From Roseivirga sp. 4D4 (GTDB lineage Bacteria > Bacteroidota > Bacteroidia > Cytophagales > Cyclobacteriaceae): a stretch of DNA of 64,000 nt. The translations under genes and the position numbers were made by a program. Where the stretch lies: NCBI RefSeq assembly GCF_001747095.1, contig NZ_MDGP01000001.1, forward strand, positions 975,001-1,039,000, written 5' to 3'. Positions 35,874 to 45,357 of the stretch are shown in pieces. The number at the start of each line of letters is the position of its first letter. The stretch's first letter is position 1. Below the pieces are notes generated by a model. It had not been told where the DNA came from, made no database searches, and saw only the letters and a list, made by a program, of their open reading frames with translations.

Positions 35874-38240
35874 ATGCTCAGAACTAACTTCAAAATCGCT
35901 GTAAGAAAACTCTTAAATAAGAGAGAGTTTACCTTGATCAATGTACTTGGCCTATCTGTAGGGCTGACTACAAGTTTATTGATTTTTCTATGGGTCAATG
36001 ACGAGATCAATTTTGACAAATTTCATAAGGGTTCAGACAGAGTCTATGGTGTTTGGGCACATGATTATCGGGACAATGGAGACATAGCAACGGAAAGTCG
36101 ACAAAACGGTCTTATCAAGAATGTGATGGATAGCGACTTTCCAGAAGTAGAGCGATCCACAAGGGTAGATAGCCGAGAGCACCAACTAGCCGTTGGCGAT
36201 CGCAAATTCAAGCAATTGGGGATTATGGTCGATGAAGAGTTCTTCCAGATGTTCAACTTTCCATTTATCGAGGGGGAGTTAGAAGAGAATAGCTTGGCTA
36301 CTTATGGTGATGTGATTTTGACTGAGAGCATGGCCATCAAACTGTTTGACAAAACGAATGTGGTAGGTGAGTTGATTAAAATTGATAATACCCGAGACGG
36401 AATTATACGCGGAGTAGTAAAGGATCCACCAAAGAACAGTCAGTTTCAATTTGACTTTGTCCTGTCGATTGAAAACTGGACGAAAAGAAATAGTTGGATC
36501 ATGCGGTGGGGCAATTCTGGAATCTTCACCTTCATTCAATTAAAAGAAAATGCATCTCCATTGGCTTTGGAGACAAAGATTGAAGACTTAATTCGCAAGA
36601 ACCAAGAAGGAAATACAAAGTCGCTTTTCTTAAAATCATTCGATGATATCTATTTGAGAAGCAGCTATGAAGGAGGTGAGGAAGCAGGTGGAAGAATAGA
36701 GTACGTAAGACTGTTTACCCTAATAGGTATATTCATCGTATTCATAGCCTGCATCAATTTCATCAATCTATCGGTTGCTGATGCTTTCAAGAGGGCAAAG
36801 GAGGTAGGTGTCAGAAAAGTCTCAGGAGCTAATCGCTTGATACTAATCAAACAGTTCTTAACCGAATCCAGCCTGATTGTGGTTTTGTCTGTGGTCATAG
36901 CTGTCATTTTTATCGAGATCGCTTTAGGCCCTTTTAATACGCTGACTGGAAAAGAAGTAAGCCTTAACTGGCTGGATACCAATTTACTGGGCTTGGTGGG
37001 AGGTTTGGGAATATTCACTGTCCTAGTTTCCGGACTCTACCCAGCCCTCGTGCTATCGAGTTTTAATGTGGTAAAGGCACTCAAGGGAAAAGTAGATGCC
37101 AAAGGAACATCTAGAGCAGGAGGCTACTTTAGGAAGGGCTTAGTAGTTTTTCAATTCGTTATTGCCGGTTTTCTAATCTTTGCCACACTCATTATTAATG
37201 GTCAGGTAGAGTACATCTTCGAAAATCAAAGAAATGTAGACAAGGAGGGAGTCATTATGCTTCAAAATGATGGTGCCTTGCTGGAGAGATATGAGAGTTT
37301 TCGTTCTGAATTACTGAAAGACCCAAGCATACAGTCTGTAACTGTCGTTGGACACGCACCGGTGAATGTAGAGGCCAGCACAGGGGACTTCGATTGGGAA
37401 GGGAAAGATCCATTAAGAGATAAAACGAGCTTTAATGTACTCTTCACCGAACAGGACTTTGTTCCGACAATGAACCTCAAGATAGTGGCAGGCCGAAACT
37501 TCTCAAGGGAGATTGAATCAGATGTCTCTACGGTATTAGTAAATGAAGCCACTGTCAGAGGAATGAATGTCGAGAACCCTGTGGGTATGGCTGTTAAGTT
37601 TTGGGACAATGATGTAAAGATTATTGGGGTAGTCGAAGATTTCCATACCGGTTCTGTTTACGATGAGATCGAACCTCTGATCATTTTGAATTATGCTGAG
37701 AATAGTGATTATGTGACTATAAAAGCAGCTAGAGGTCAGGAGCAACGTGCTGTAGAGGTGCTGAAGGAAAAATACGAAGCCTTTATGCCAGGTTATCTCT
37801 TCGATTATAAATTCTTATCGGAAGAGCATGAGGCTATGTATAAAAGCGAGCTTTTAATTAAAGACCTAGCCAAAGTGTTCGGTCTAATCGCGATTGTTAT
37901 CTCTTGTTTAGGGCTTTATGGCCTTACTTCTATTAATGCGCAAAGAGGGGTTAAGGAAATTGGTGTTAGAAAGGTGCTTGGAGCCAGTGTTTGGCAGATT
38001 CTGTTGGGCTTTTCAAGGCAGTCTCTATCACTTCCTGTACTCGCCTTGGTGCTCATGGTTCCACTGGCCTATTATACCATGGATTCTTGGTTACAAGACT
38101 TTCAGTATCACATTGATATTATGCCATCGAGTCTGGCAGGGGTAGTGGTCGCTTCTTTACTCATAGCTTGGTTAACCGTTTCGATTATAGCCTATAAGGC
38201 GGCAAAGACAAATCCTGTAAACTCTCTCAGAAATGAATAA
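35874..38240 (+). CDS. ABC transporter permease, double FtsX/MacB type (array member 5)
   Basis: This 788-residue member has coupling motifs AKEVGVRKVSGA (near residue 308) and VKEIGVRKVLGA (near 692). Periplasmic domains, membrane segments and the C-terminal NPVNSLRNE follow the family pattern. Its 3' end overlaps the start of member 6 by 8 bp, the only true overlap in the array, which indicates coupled translation. Confidence 0.9.
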   Translation: MLRTNFKIAVRKLLNKREFTLINVLGLSVGLTTSLLIFLWVNDEINFDKFHKGSDRVYGVWAHDYRDNGDIATESRQNGLIKNVMDSDFPEVERSTRVDSREHQLAVGDRKFKQLGIMVDEEFFQMFNFPFIEGELEENSLATYGDVILTESMAIKLFDKTNVVGELIKIDNTRDGIIRGVVKDPPKNSQFQFDFVLSIENWTKRNSWIMRWGNSGIFTFIQLKENASPLALETKIEDLIRKNQEGNTKSLFLKSFDDIYLRSSYEGGEEAGGRIEYVRLFTLIGIFIVFIACINFINLSVADAFKRAKEVGVRKVSGANRLILIKQFLTESSLIVVLSVVIAVIFIEIALGPFNTLTGKEVSLNWLDTNLLGLVGGLGIFTVLVSGLYPALVLSSFNVVKALKGKVDAKGTSRAGGYFRKGLVVFQFVIAGFLIFATLIINGQVEYIFENQRNVDKEGVIMLQNDGALLERYESFRSELLKDPSIQSVTVVGHAPVNVEASTGDFDWEGKDPLRDKTSFNVLFTEQDFVPTMNLKIVAGRNFSREIESDVSTVLVNEATVRGMNVENPVGMAVKFWDNDVKIIGVVEDFHTGSVYDEIEPLIILNYAENSDYVTIKAARGQEQRAVEVLKEKYEAFMPGYLFDYKFLSEEHEAMYKSELLIKDLAKVFGLIAIVISCLGLYGLTSINAQRGVKEIGVRKVLGASVWQILLGFSRQSLSLPVLALVLMVPLAYYTMDSWLQDFQYHIDIMPSSLAGVVVASLLIAWLTVSIIAYKAAKTNPVNSLRNE

Positions 38241-40629
38241 GTATCTCAAAAGTGCCTATCGTAACCTGATCAAAAGAAAGCTGTTTTCTTTCGTAAATAT
38301 CACCAGTCTGACTTTTGGCTTAGTATGTGCCTTGTTTATCGGCACCTATGTCATTTATGAATTTAGCTATGATAAAGAGATAGATGATGTTGAAAGAACA
38401 TATCGTGTGAATAGTGTCTGGAAAGAGAGTCAGGTAGGTGTAATAGTCCAAACAGCTATCAAACCTTACATGGATAAAAACATGGGGCAGGTAGAGATGT
38501 CTACCCGTGTGCAGCGTACAGGTCCCTTTGTTTTTAAGGTTGGAGATGTCATCATCCGTGAAAGAAACGGTTACTATGCAGACCCCGAAGTTTTCGATGT
38601 CCTTGACATCGACTTAGCCCTAGGCTCAAGAGAAGAAGCCCTAAAAGGAGTACAAACAATAGTCATTTCCGAAAAATTCGCTCAAAAATACTTTGGTGAT
38701 CAAAACCCTCTGGGCAAACAAATTCAAACTGATGAAGACATTGACGGAAAACCAATGCGGCTTACAGTAGCGGCAGTGTTCAAAGATGTTCCTGCTAATA
38801 GACATTTCAGGCCCGACTATCTCATCAGTATTGATATTATCAGAGGCTTTCAAAGCAGACCGATAGATCAGGAATGGGGTAATTCTAATTGCTTCACATA
38901 CCTCAAACTTCTTCCAGACGTCACTGAGGATCAAATCAATAGTCAAATTTCCAACATAGTTGTTGAGAATAGTGAGTATGATATGACGGGTTATGCCTTG
39001 CGTCTACAGGCAGTAAGTGACATACATATGCAGGATTTCGTAGCCTTCGGAGATATTCCAGGTCAAGTTAGTAAGCGAAACATGTTGATTTTGGCTGGAA
39101 TAGGCTTCCTAATCGTGCTTTTGGTCTGCATTAATTTCTTCAATATGTCCACAGCCAGATCGTTGGAGCGGGCAAAAGAGATAGGGGTTCGAAAATCTAT
39201 TGGTGCAAGTCGTTCCAATGTTATGGTCCAGTTTATGACAGAGTCGGCCTTACAGGTTACCGTAGGGATGGTTTTGAGTATTATCCTGTTCGAAGTTCTA
39301 GGAGACCTACTAACTGAATTTACCGGCCTTCGCTTCAATACAGGCACCATGGTCGAATCGCTAGGCTATCTGAATTTTAGCCTTTTCATTCTATCGTTAT
39401 GGGTGGTTCTGGTGATTGGCTCTGGCTTTTATCCATCTCTCGTGATTTCCAAATTCAAACCCGTAGACTCCTTGAAGGGCAAAGTGAATATAGGTCGATC
39501 AAGTGTAAGCTTACGAAAAGTACTCTTGGTATTGCAGTTTACCATCACTTTGACCATTGGGGTGGTAGCAGTGGTAGTGTACAGCCAAGTGAAGTATATG
39601 CAGGCCAAAGATCCTGGTTTTGAAAGGGATGCGGTGGTTTCGGTCGACTTATTCGATGACGGTATAAAATCAACTTTCGTTGAGGCCTTAAACAAAAACC
39701 CTCTGATTGAAGCTGTAACCTTCACCGATAGTGATGTGATCAGAATATTTAACTCTAGTAAAGGCTATAGTTGGGAAGGAAAATCGGAAGAAGATGACAT
39801 TACAATCTATCACATGAGTATTGATGACAACTTTGTCACCTCAATGAATATATCGGTCGTTGAAGGACGTAATTTCGATTTTGAATTAAGCACAGACAAG
39901 GATGCAGTGATACTTAATCAAGCAGCTGCCAAGCTAATGGGGATTGAATCTTTGGAAGGTTCACCAATGGTCACTAGGGGTAGAGGAGAGAATGAAAAGC
40001 AGCTTAATGTTATTGGTATTGTAAAGAACTTTCAGACGGGTACACTGAGAGAGAAAGACAAGCCAATGTTAATGTACCAAAACCCAAACAGGCTTTTCAG
40101 AGCTTATATCAAACTATCTGAGAACAGAAGAGCAGATGCCATTGCCGGTATTGAAAGTGTCTGGAATTCGCTAGTGTCCGATCAGCCATTCGAGTACCAA
40201 TCACTCGCTGAGGGATATAACAGGATTTTGGCCAAGGATAAAGCCTCAGGTAATACGCTGCTGTTTTTCACTGTTGTAAGCGTTGCCATATCATTTTTCG
40301 GTCTATTTGGTATGACAAGCCTCAACATTCAGTCCAGAATGAAAGAACTAGGTATTCGAAAAATACTTGGGGCCCATTATAGAGACATTTTTGCAGCTGT
40401 TTCGAGGCAATTTCAATATACCATGTTGACGGCCCTAGTTTTGGGAGTACCGCTGGCATGGTACCTTGGTAGTGAGTGGTTGAATGGTTTTGCCCATAGA
40501 ATTAATGTCACTGCCATTATTCCATTAATTGTGGTGTTGGGAATGACATTCATTGGACTAGTTACCATTTACTTCTGCACTCAAAAGTTTACGAGAATCA
40601 ATCCAGTTCAAACCTTAAGAGAACAATAG
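38233..40629 (+). CDS. ABC transporter permease, double FtsX/MacB type (array member 6)
   Basis: This 798-residue member starts within the last codons of member 5. Its coupling motifs are AKEIGVRKSIGA (near residue 311) and MKELGIRKILGA (near 702). The C terminus is NPVQTLREQ. It begins MNKYLKSAYRNLIKRKLFSF, the same amphipathic basic leader before the first helix that all array members share. Confidence 0.9.
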   Translation: MNKYLKSAYRNLIKRKLFSFVNITSLTFGLVCALFIGTYVIYEFSYDKEIDDVERTYRVNSVWKESQVGVIVQTAIKPYMDKNMGQVEMSTRVQRTGPFVFKVGDVIIRERNGYYADPEVFDVLDIDLALGSREEALKGVQTIVISEKFAQKYFGDQNPLGKQIQTDEDIDGKPMRLTVAAVFKDVPANRHFRPDYLISIDIIRGFQSRPIDQEWGNSNCFTYLKLLPDVTEDQINSQISNIVVENSEYDMTGYALRLQAVSDIHMQDFVAFGDIPGQVSKRNMLILAGIGFLIVLLVCINFFNMSTARSLERAKEIGVRKSIGASRSNVMVQFMTESALQVTVGMVLSIILFEVLGDLLTEFTGLRFNTGTMVESLGYLNFSLFILSLWVVLVIGSGFYPSLVISKFKPVDSLKGKVNIGRSSVSLRKVLLVLQFTITLTIGVVAVVVYSQVKYMQAKDPGFERDAVVSVDLFDDGIKSTFVEALNKNPLIEAVTFTDSDVIRIFNSSKGYSWEGKSEEDDITIYHMSIDDNFVTSMNISVVEGRNFDFELSTDKDAVILNQAAAKLMGIESLEGSPMVTRGRGENEKQLNVIGIVKNFQTGTLREKDKPMLMYQNPNRLFRAYIKLSENRRADAIAGIESVWNSLVSDQPFEYQSLAEGYNRILAKDKASGNTLLFFTVVSVAISFFGLFGMTSLNIQSRMKELGIRKILGAHYRDIFAAVSRQFQYTMLTALVLGVPLAWYLGSEWLNGFAHRINVTAIIPLIVVLGMTFIGLVTIYFCTQKFTRINPVQTLREQ

Positions 40630-40631
40630 AT

Positions 40632-43067
40632 ATGTTAGGGATTTATTTCAAAACAGCCATTAGAAATCTGGTAAAGAGAAGGTTCATTACACTCATCAAT
40701 TTGACCGGGTTATCTATCAGTCTCGCCTTGTTTGTGATGATAGGCCTATACATTCAATTCGAAACTGGATTTGATTCATTTCATGCGAAGAAGGATAGTA
40801 TCTATCTGTTAACCAAGTCGTTAAAGAGTTCTTCAGGTACTTCGTTATTGGGTGAGGTGAATTACCCAGAGGGGCCGCTCATAGCCGAAGACTTTCCTCA
40901 GGTGAAGCAGGCGGTGAGGCTATATAAGTCAGACAACTCGCTGACAAGAAGTGGTGATCAAATCTTTATGGAAAATGACTTCATCTTTGCTGATGAGAAT
41001 TTCCTTGAAGTTTTTGATTTTGAATTACTGTCTGGTTCAGCCGAAGGCTTTCAAAATCAATTAGATAATACCTTGATCACTGAGGAAACGGCATTGAAGT
41101 ACTTTGGTACCATAGATGCAATCGGAAAAGTGATCACCGTTACTGAGCAATATTGGAATGTGACGAATGATTTTGAGGTATCGGGCATTCTGAAAAACCT
41201 CCCTTCCAATTCACATATTCAGCTTGATTTTCTAGCACCCATGAAAGCCTTTGAAGCCTTAACGGGTTTTCAGAAAGGACAAACCCCTGTTTGGTATTGG
41301 GGTTGGAATGCCTTTATGGTCTATCTGGAACTCAATGAACAAGAGTCGAAGACATCTTTTGAAGATCGCCTGGACGAATTTAGAGCTAGTCGATACCCTG
41401 AAGAGATTCGTGACGTCTCCGACCTGAGTCTGACTCCTCTTAAGGATGTATATCTAAGAACAGACATTGCCAATGGCTTTGAAGTAGTCGGAAATCCATC
41501 TGGGATCAAGGTACTATCTGGCATTGCCCTCTTTATTTTGATCATTGCTTGCATCAACTTCATTAATCTAACTACGGCCAGATCTTCACTTTACGCCAAA
41601 GAAGTAGGCGTTAAGAAGGTTTTAGGCGCTAAGAGAATACAGCTTTTTACTCAATTTATTACAGAGTCAATTTTGCTGACACTCGCTTCAGTGGTTTTAG
41701 CAATAGTCCTGGTAGAGTCCCTCGGGCCGCTTTTTGAAAGTGCCGTTGGAAAACCATTGTCGTTCAATTTATTGTCTATGAACAGTCTAGGCAAGCTTGC
41801 TTTGGTGACGCTCGGTATAGGTCTTTTGGCAGGAGTTTATCCAGCCTTGGTTCTATCGGGGTTCAAACCTCTAGTAGCCTTAAGGGGAGAGCAGGCACAG
41901 GCAAAGGGTAGGTTTTCGCTAAGAAAAGTGTTGGTGGTCTTTCAGTTCACCGTCTCAATTTTACTCGTCTTGGGTTCTATCGTCATTTACAAACAGTTGA
42001 TGTTTGTCTCGAAAAAGGACTTGGGTTTTGATCAGGAACAACTGATGTACATGGAAATGCCATCAGGTGTTACCACCGCAAACCTCCAGAAGTATGGGCT
42101 TATGCAAAACAGATTGAGGAACCTGGAAGGCATTGAAGGGGTGACTTCGACAGAACAGAGACCTGGTGTATTTGTAAACAATTCGTTCATTGTCCCTGAA
42201 GGAAAGACCTTAGAGGATCAAATTAGAATGCCATTGATGTTTGTTGATCATCATTTCTTCAAAACATTTGATATAGAGCTGTTAGAAGGAGAGATTGGTA
42301 CTTATCAAAGTGGTGCCCCCGTCCGATATTTTGTAAATCAGAGCGCCATTAAGGCCTTTGGTTGGGATCCCAACGATGTAATAGGTAGGCAGATGGACAA
42401 ACCAACAAGTACAGGTACCAAATATGGTGGATTGGTTCAGGGCATTATTCCTGATTTCAACTTTGAATCGCTTTATAACCCAATCTCCCCACTAATCGTT
42501 GGGATTTATCCGAACGCTTTGGCCTCAGGTCGTTGGAATATCTTCCTCAAAACCAATACGAAGGACTACGAGGGGTTAACCGAGAATGTGAAAGAGGTTT
42601 TCAGTGAGTTTTATCCAGACAGGCCATTCAATATATCATTCCTGGATCAATCCATTCGTCAACAATATGCGGCACAAACTAATTTGCTAAAGATTTTGCC
42701 AGTACTGACAGGTTTCGCACTGTTTATCGCCTGTCTTGGATTATTTGGGCTAGCATCATTTGTTGTAGAGCGCAGAACCAAAGAGGTTGGAATCAGAAAA
42801 GTACTTGGTGCTTCCGTTCAGCGCATCGTGGTATTGATCTCAAGTGATTTCATTCAACTGCTTGCAATCGCCAATCTGGTCGCATGGCCACTGGCCTATA
42901 TCTATTTGAAGTCGTGGCTTACCGATTTTAGTTATCGAATAGGCTTGAATTGGACATTCTTTCTCGCCTCGGGCCTTATCGTGATGATCATCGCACTATT
43001 GACGGTAGGTTCGAAGGTGGCTAAGGGAGCCAGATCTAATCCTGTTGATTCATTACGTTGTGAATAA
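40632..43067 (+). CDS. ABC transporter permease, double FtsX/MacB type (array member 7)
   Basis: This is the longest member (811 residues) and the last of the operon. Its coupling motifs are AKEVGVKKVLGA (near residue 318) and TKEVGIRKVLGA (near 715); the C terminus is NPVDSLRCE. No ATPase, membrane-fusion or TolC-like gene follows: the next gene is a TfoX-like protein on the opposite strand. No clear terminator was seen in the 21 bp between them. Confidence 0.9.
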   Translation: MLGIYFKTAIRNLVKRRFITLINLTGLSISLALFVMIGLYIQFETGFDSFHAKKDSIYLLTKSLKSSSGTSLLGEVNYPEGPLIAEDFPQVKQAVRLYKSDNSLTRSGDQIFMENDFIFADENFLEVFDFELLSGSAEGFQNQLDNTLITEETALKYFGTIDAIGKVITVTEQYWNVTNDFEVSGILKNLPSNSHIQLDFLAPMKAFEALTGFQKGQTPVWYWGWNAFMVYLELNEQESKTSFEDRLDEFRASRYPEEIRDVSDLSLTPLKDVYLRTDIANGFEVVGNPSGIKVLSGIALFILIIACINFINLTTARSSLYAKEVGVKKVLGAKRIQLFTQFITESILLTLASVVLAIVLVESLGPLFESAVGKPLSFNLLSMNSLGKLALVTLGIGLLAGVYPALVLSGFKPLVALRGEQAQAKGRFSLRKVLVVFQFTVSILLVLGSIVIYKQLMFVSKKDLGFDQEQLMYMEMPSGVTTANLQKYGLMQNRLRNLEGIEGVTSTEQRPGVFVNNSFIVPEGKTLEDQIRMPLMFVDHHFFKTFDIELLEGEIGTYQSGAPVRYFVNQSAIKAFGWDPNDVIGRQMDKPTSTGTKYGGLVQGIIPDFNFESLYNPISPLIVGIYPNALASGRWNIFLKTNTKDYEGLTENVKEVFSEFYPDRPFNISFLDQSIRQQYAAQTNLLKILPVLTGFALFIACLGLFGLASFVVERRTKEVGIRKVLGASVQRIVVLISSDFIQLLAIANLVAWPLAYIYLKSWLTDFSYRIGLNWTFFLASGLIVMIIALLTVGSKVAKGARSNPVDSLRCE

Positions 43068-43088
43068 TTGATTTGACCCTAGACGTAA

Positions 43089-43427
43089 TTACAGCATCTG
43101 ATTGAAGTCCAAGGCCTTCTCTATCCAAAAGTCAAGATCTTCCTCGGTATCAAAACCCTCTGGATCAATAAATAAAAAGCCTCGCATTACTGTTCCCGTA
43201 AAATCCATTTTTCGGCTGCCTTTGGTATTGAGAAGGTCTTCGTATGGAAGTTTTCCGACCCTAACCATTAATCGGTCTGAGTTGGTCTTTTTGTCAATAT
43301 CGACTCCAACACACATTTTGTCGTTTACCATAAAAATCAGGCCGCCCATCATTTTCTTTTCTACTACATGTCCCGCATTGTGGAGTCTTTGGCGCACTCT
43401 ATCTACTAAAAAATCGCTATAAGCCAT
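43089..43427 (-). CDS. TfoX/Sxy N-terminal domain protein
   Basis: This 112-residue protein matches the stand-alone TfoX N-terminal domain: VEKKMMGGLIFMVNDKMCVGV near residues 20-40 and MRGFLFIDPEGF near 80-91. The family is related to the competence regulator Sxy, but stand-alone proteins in Bacteroidota have no proven role. The ATG at 43427 is preferred over one three codons upstream. It is convergent with the permease array. Confidence 0.85.
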   Translation of the reverse strand: MAYSDFLVDRVRQRLHNAGHVVEKKMMGGLIFMVNDKMCVGVDIDKKTNSDRLMVRVGKLPYEDLLNTKGSRKMDFTGTVMRGFLFIDPEGFDTEEDLDFWIEKALDFNQML

Positions 43428-43486
43428 AGTAATCAAATCTAACTAAGCCTAAGACGATTTTAAAGCTTCAAAGGGGACAATTCTAC

Positions 43487-43615
43487 TTATTGTAGAAAAC
43501 TCTGCATGGCTGCATAGTATCTGTCCGCTACCACTTTGGCACCAGCCTGATTGTAATGGACATCATCTGCCATATAGCTATCAGACCAATTGGGCCTCAT
43601 ATCTACGTACAGTAC
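43487..43615 (-). pseudogene. SGNH/GDSL hydrolase remnant (C-terminal end only)
   Basis: Only the last 42 or so residues of an SGNH hydrolase are recognisable: VLYVDMRPNW ... DDVHYNQAGAKVVADRYY, which contains the Asp-x-x-His block V typical of these esterases. Upstream of 43615 the frame continues into low-complexity, hairpin-rich DNA with no homologous sequence, so the catalytic Ser (GDS) block is lost. It is best read as a gene truncated by insertion or deletion at about 43616. Confidence 0.65.
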
Positions 43616-44150
43616 ACGAGAAAATAGACAGCCTTTAAATCTTATGCTTAGCGCAGGGAACTGCCGGCACGGCACAGCGGGCGGGTAGAATAAAATAGCA
43701 GCTTTGGAACAGGGCGGCCGTGCGGATGCAGATTGGTGCGCGAGAGTTTTTGCTATCAAAAGCAAAAAGCTCTCGTAGCCAATAGCGCTGGCCGAAGCGG
43801 CTATTTAAAACCTGTCTGCCGACAGGCAGGTAAAACTAATTATATAACAATGGTGCCAAAGTCAATCGCTTCACGAGACCCAAAAGATCTTCAAAGGAAA
43901 ACGAAAGCGTTCGGTTCCCGAGGTTTCTCTCGGGATTAAATGATATTATTATATAACAGGCGCTTGTCTGGGCTGGCCATAATTTGCTTTAACATAAGAT
44001 CGACCGTTATAGCACAAATGTGACGATAACTGATCTTATGTAAACCACGCTGTGGACGCAAATTACTGGGGTTGTGTTATATAATTTATATTATGTAAAA
44101 TAGAGCCAATATAAAGAAAGGGAAGATCTCTCCTCCCTAATATCTTTAGA
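43616..44150. other. Gene-free accessory stretch rich in hairpins
   Basis: No convincing coding region is present. The left part (about 43640-43800) is clearly more GC-rich than its neighbours and contains a long hairpin (GAGAGTTTTTGCT paired with AGCAAAAAGCTCTC, enclosed by ATTGG/CCAAT), then AATAGC/GCTATT arms. At 43811-43830 lies the palindrome CCTGTCTGCCGACAGGCAGG, a type common in Bacteroidota intergenic DNA. Another hairpin (CCCGAG/CTCGGG) lies near 43920. The motif TTATATAACA recurs at 43840, 43949 and, inverted, at 44075. It is probably a patchwork of non-autonomous elements that cut off the SGNH gene. Confidence 0.6.
43949..44084. repeat. 136-bp imperfect inverted repeat bounded by TTATATAACA
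   Basis: The ends are TTATATAACA (43949) and TGTTATATAA (44075). Inner matched arms are TAATTTGC with GCAAATTA, ACATAAGATC (43992-44001) with GATCTTATGT (44032-44041), and GTTATAGCAC with GTGACGATAAC around an AAAT loop. The whole segment could fold as one cruciform. It resembles a MITE or a folded recombination site; the standard attC core RYYYAAC/GTTRRRY is not met at the ends. Confidence 0.65.
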
Positions 44151-45329
44151 CTATTCTCCTCCGTCTAGTTTCTCTAGCTTATCGAGAACTTCGTCTCTTT
44201 TAGCGTCCATGCCTAACTGATCATAGATCGTACTTAATGGTCTAAGTGCATATACATCATCAGCATCTGCCGCGATCAATTTCTCAAACATTGGAAGCGC
44301 TTCCTTAAATCTGTCCTGCGCTGCCTTCTTCTTAGCTTCGTAAGCCGCATCATCGTCTACACTCATGCTCGCTTCCTTCATCATCTCTACCCCTTGGTTA
44401 AAGATTACAGATCCAGCAACGTAAAAGGCGTCTAGATAATTCGGATCCATTTCCAAAGCTTTCTTCGCACTAACTTCAGCTTCAGTCAATTGCTCATTGT
44501 TCCACTGTAAGAAGCCCAAAGTGTAATAGGTTACTTTATCGGCATTGCCAGCTTCAACGATCTTATTTAGGTTGGCGATAGCTTCATCCATCTTCTCAGC
44601 CTTAATCAATACTTCCACCTCCCAGTTGCCATACAGCTCTTCATCAGGGAAAGTATCCTTTGCCGTTCTGATGTACCCAAGGGCATCGTCAAACTTTTCT
44701 CCATCAATATTACTTTGGATTAGCTTTTGAAAAGCATAGGATTTGTTTCCGTAAGCCTCTGTCGCTGCAACCACAATCTTGAAGTATTCTGCCGCTTTTT
44801 CTTCATTATCTGCATTATCAGCCGCATAACCGGTAAAGAATGCACGGTCAACACTTGGTGTAATTTGGTAAGCAAGATCTAGGTAAGGATATGCTTTGGC
44901 ATAATCTTCATCTTCCAAGGCCACGTTAGCTACTCCTACTAACCAGTATTCTAATAGCCCTAACTGCTCTCCACCTACTGCCTCTTGATCATTTAGTGGA
45001 TTGGTTAGCGCTTGCTCCAAAATGTCTTCTTTTGCTTTTGGATCAGCTAATTCTAATGCTTTGTTGAACCAGTTTAAGCTTTCCTTGGCTAATTCCAGAT
45101 CCTCAAGTCCGCCATCAATGAATTTCTGAAGGCTGATTTTACCCAATAATGAATAAACATCTGAGTTACCGCTGGTTTCAGCATTTTCTGCCGCTTGTTT
45201 AGCCAAAGTTGTGGCTTCTTCGTATGAACCTTTCTTAAAGGCCTTTTGCGCACTTTTCATCACCTTCTTCTGAGCGAATACGCCCATTGCCAAAAGTGCT
45301 AATGCCGCTGTGAAAAATAGCTTTTTCAT
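44151..45329 (-). CDS. Exported TPR-repeat protein
   Basis: This 392-residue protein has a Sec signal peptide (cleavage near AMGVFAQ, residue 20) and helical tetratricopeptide repeats along its length (for instance YEEATTLAKQA near 36, AEYFKIVVAATEAYG near 190, AEVSAKKALEMDPNYLDAFYVAG near 280). It is acidic overall. TPR proteins serve as scaffolds in periplasmic complexes; no specific partner can be named. It follows gyrA by 28 bp on the same strand and may be co-transcribed. Confidence 0.85.
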   Translation of the reverse strand: MKKLFFTAALALLAMGVFAQKKVMKSAQKAFKKGSYEEATTLAKQAAENAETSGNSDVYSLLGKISLQKFIDGGLEDLELAKESLNWFNKALELADPKAKEDILEQALTNPLNDQEAVGGEQLGLLEYWLVGVANVALEDEDYAKAYPYLDLAYQITPSVDRAFFTGYAADNADNEEKAAEYFKIVVAATEAYGNKSYAFQKLIQSNIDGEKFDDALGYIRTAKDTFPDEELYGNWEVEVLIKAEKMDEAIANLNKIVEAGNADKVTYYTLGFLQWNNEQLTEAEVSAKKALEMDPNYLDAFYVAGSVIFNQGVEMMKEASMSVDDDAAYEAKKKAAQDRFKEALPMFEKLIAADADDVYALRPLSTIYDQLGMDAKRDEVLDKLEKLDGGE

Positions 45330-45357
45330 GAGTATGTAATTCTAGTTAAGTCTTATT

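Noticed and set aside
36665..37018. Minus-strand frames of about 115 codons inside permease 5
   Set aside because: Shadow frames in a long membrane-protein gene; no start signals.
43102..43422. 106-codon plus-strand frame over the TfoX-like gene
   Set aside because: Opposite reading of a recognisable TfoX domain; composition is low-complexity Ser/Ile.
43811..44084. Integron attC array
   Set aside because: The repeated TTATATAACA ends do not fit RYYYAAC/GTTRRRY, no cassette-sized genes lie between them and no integrase is in the window.
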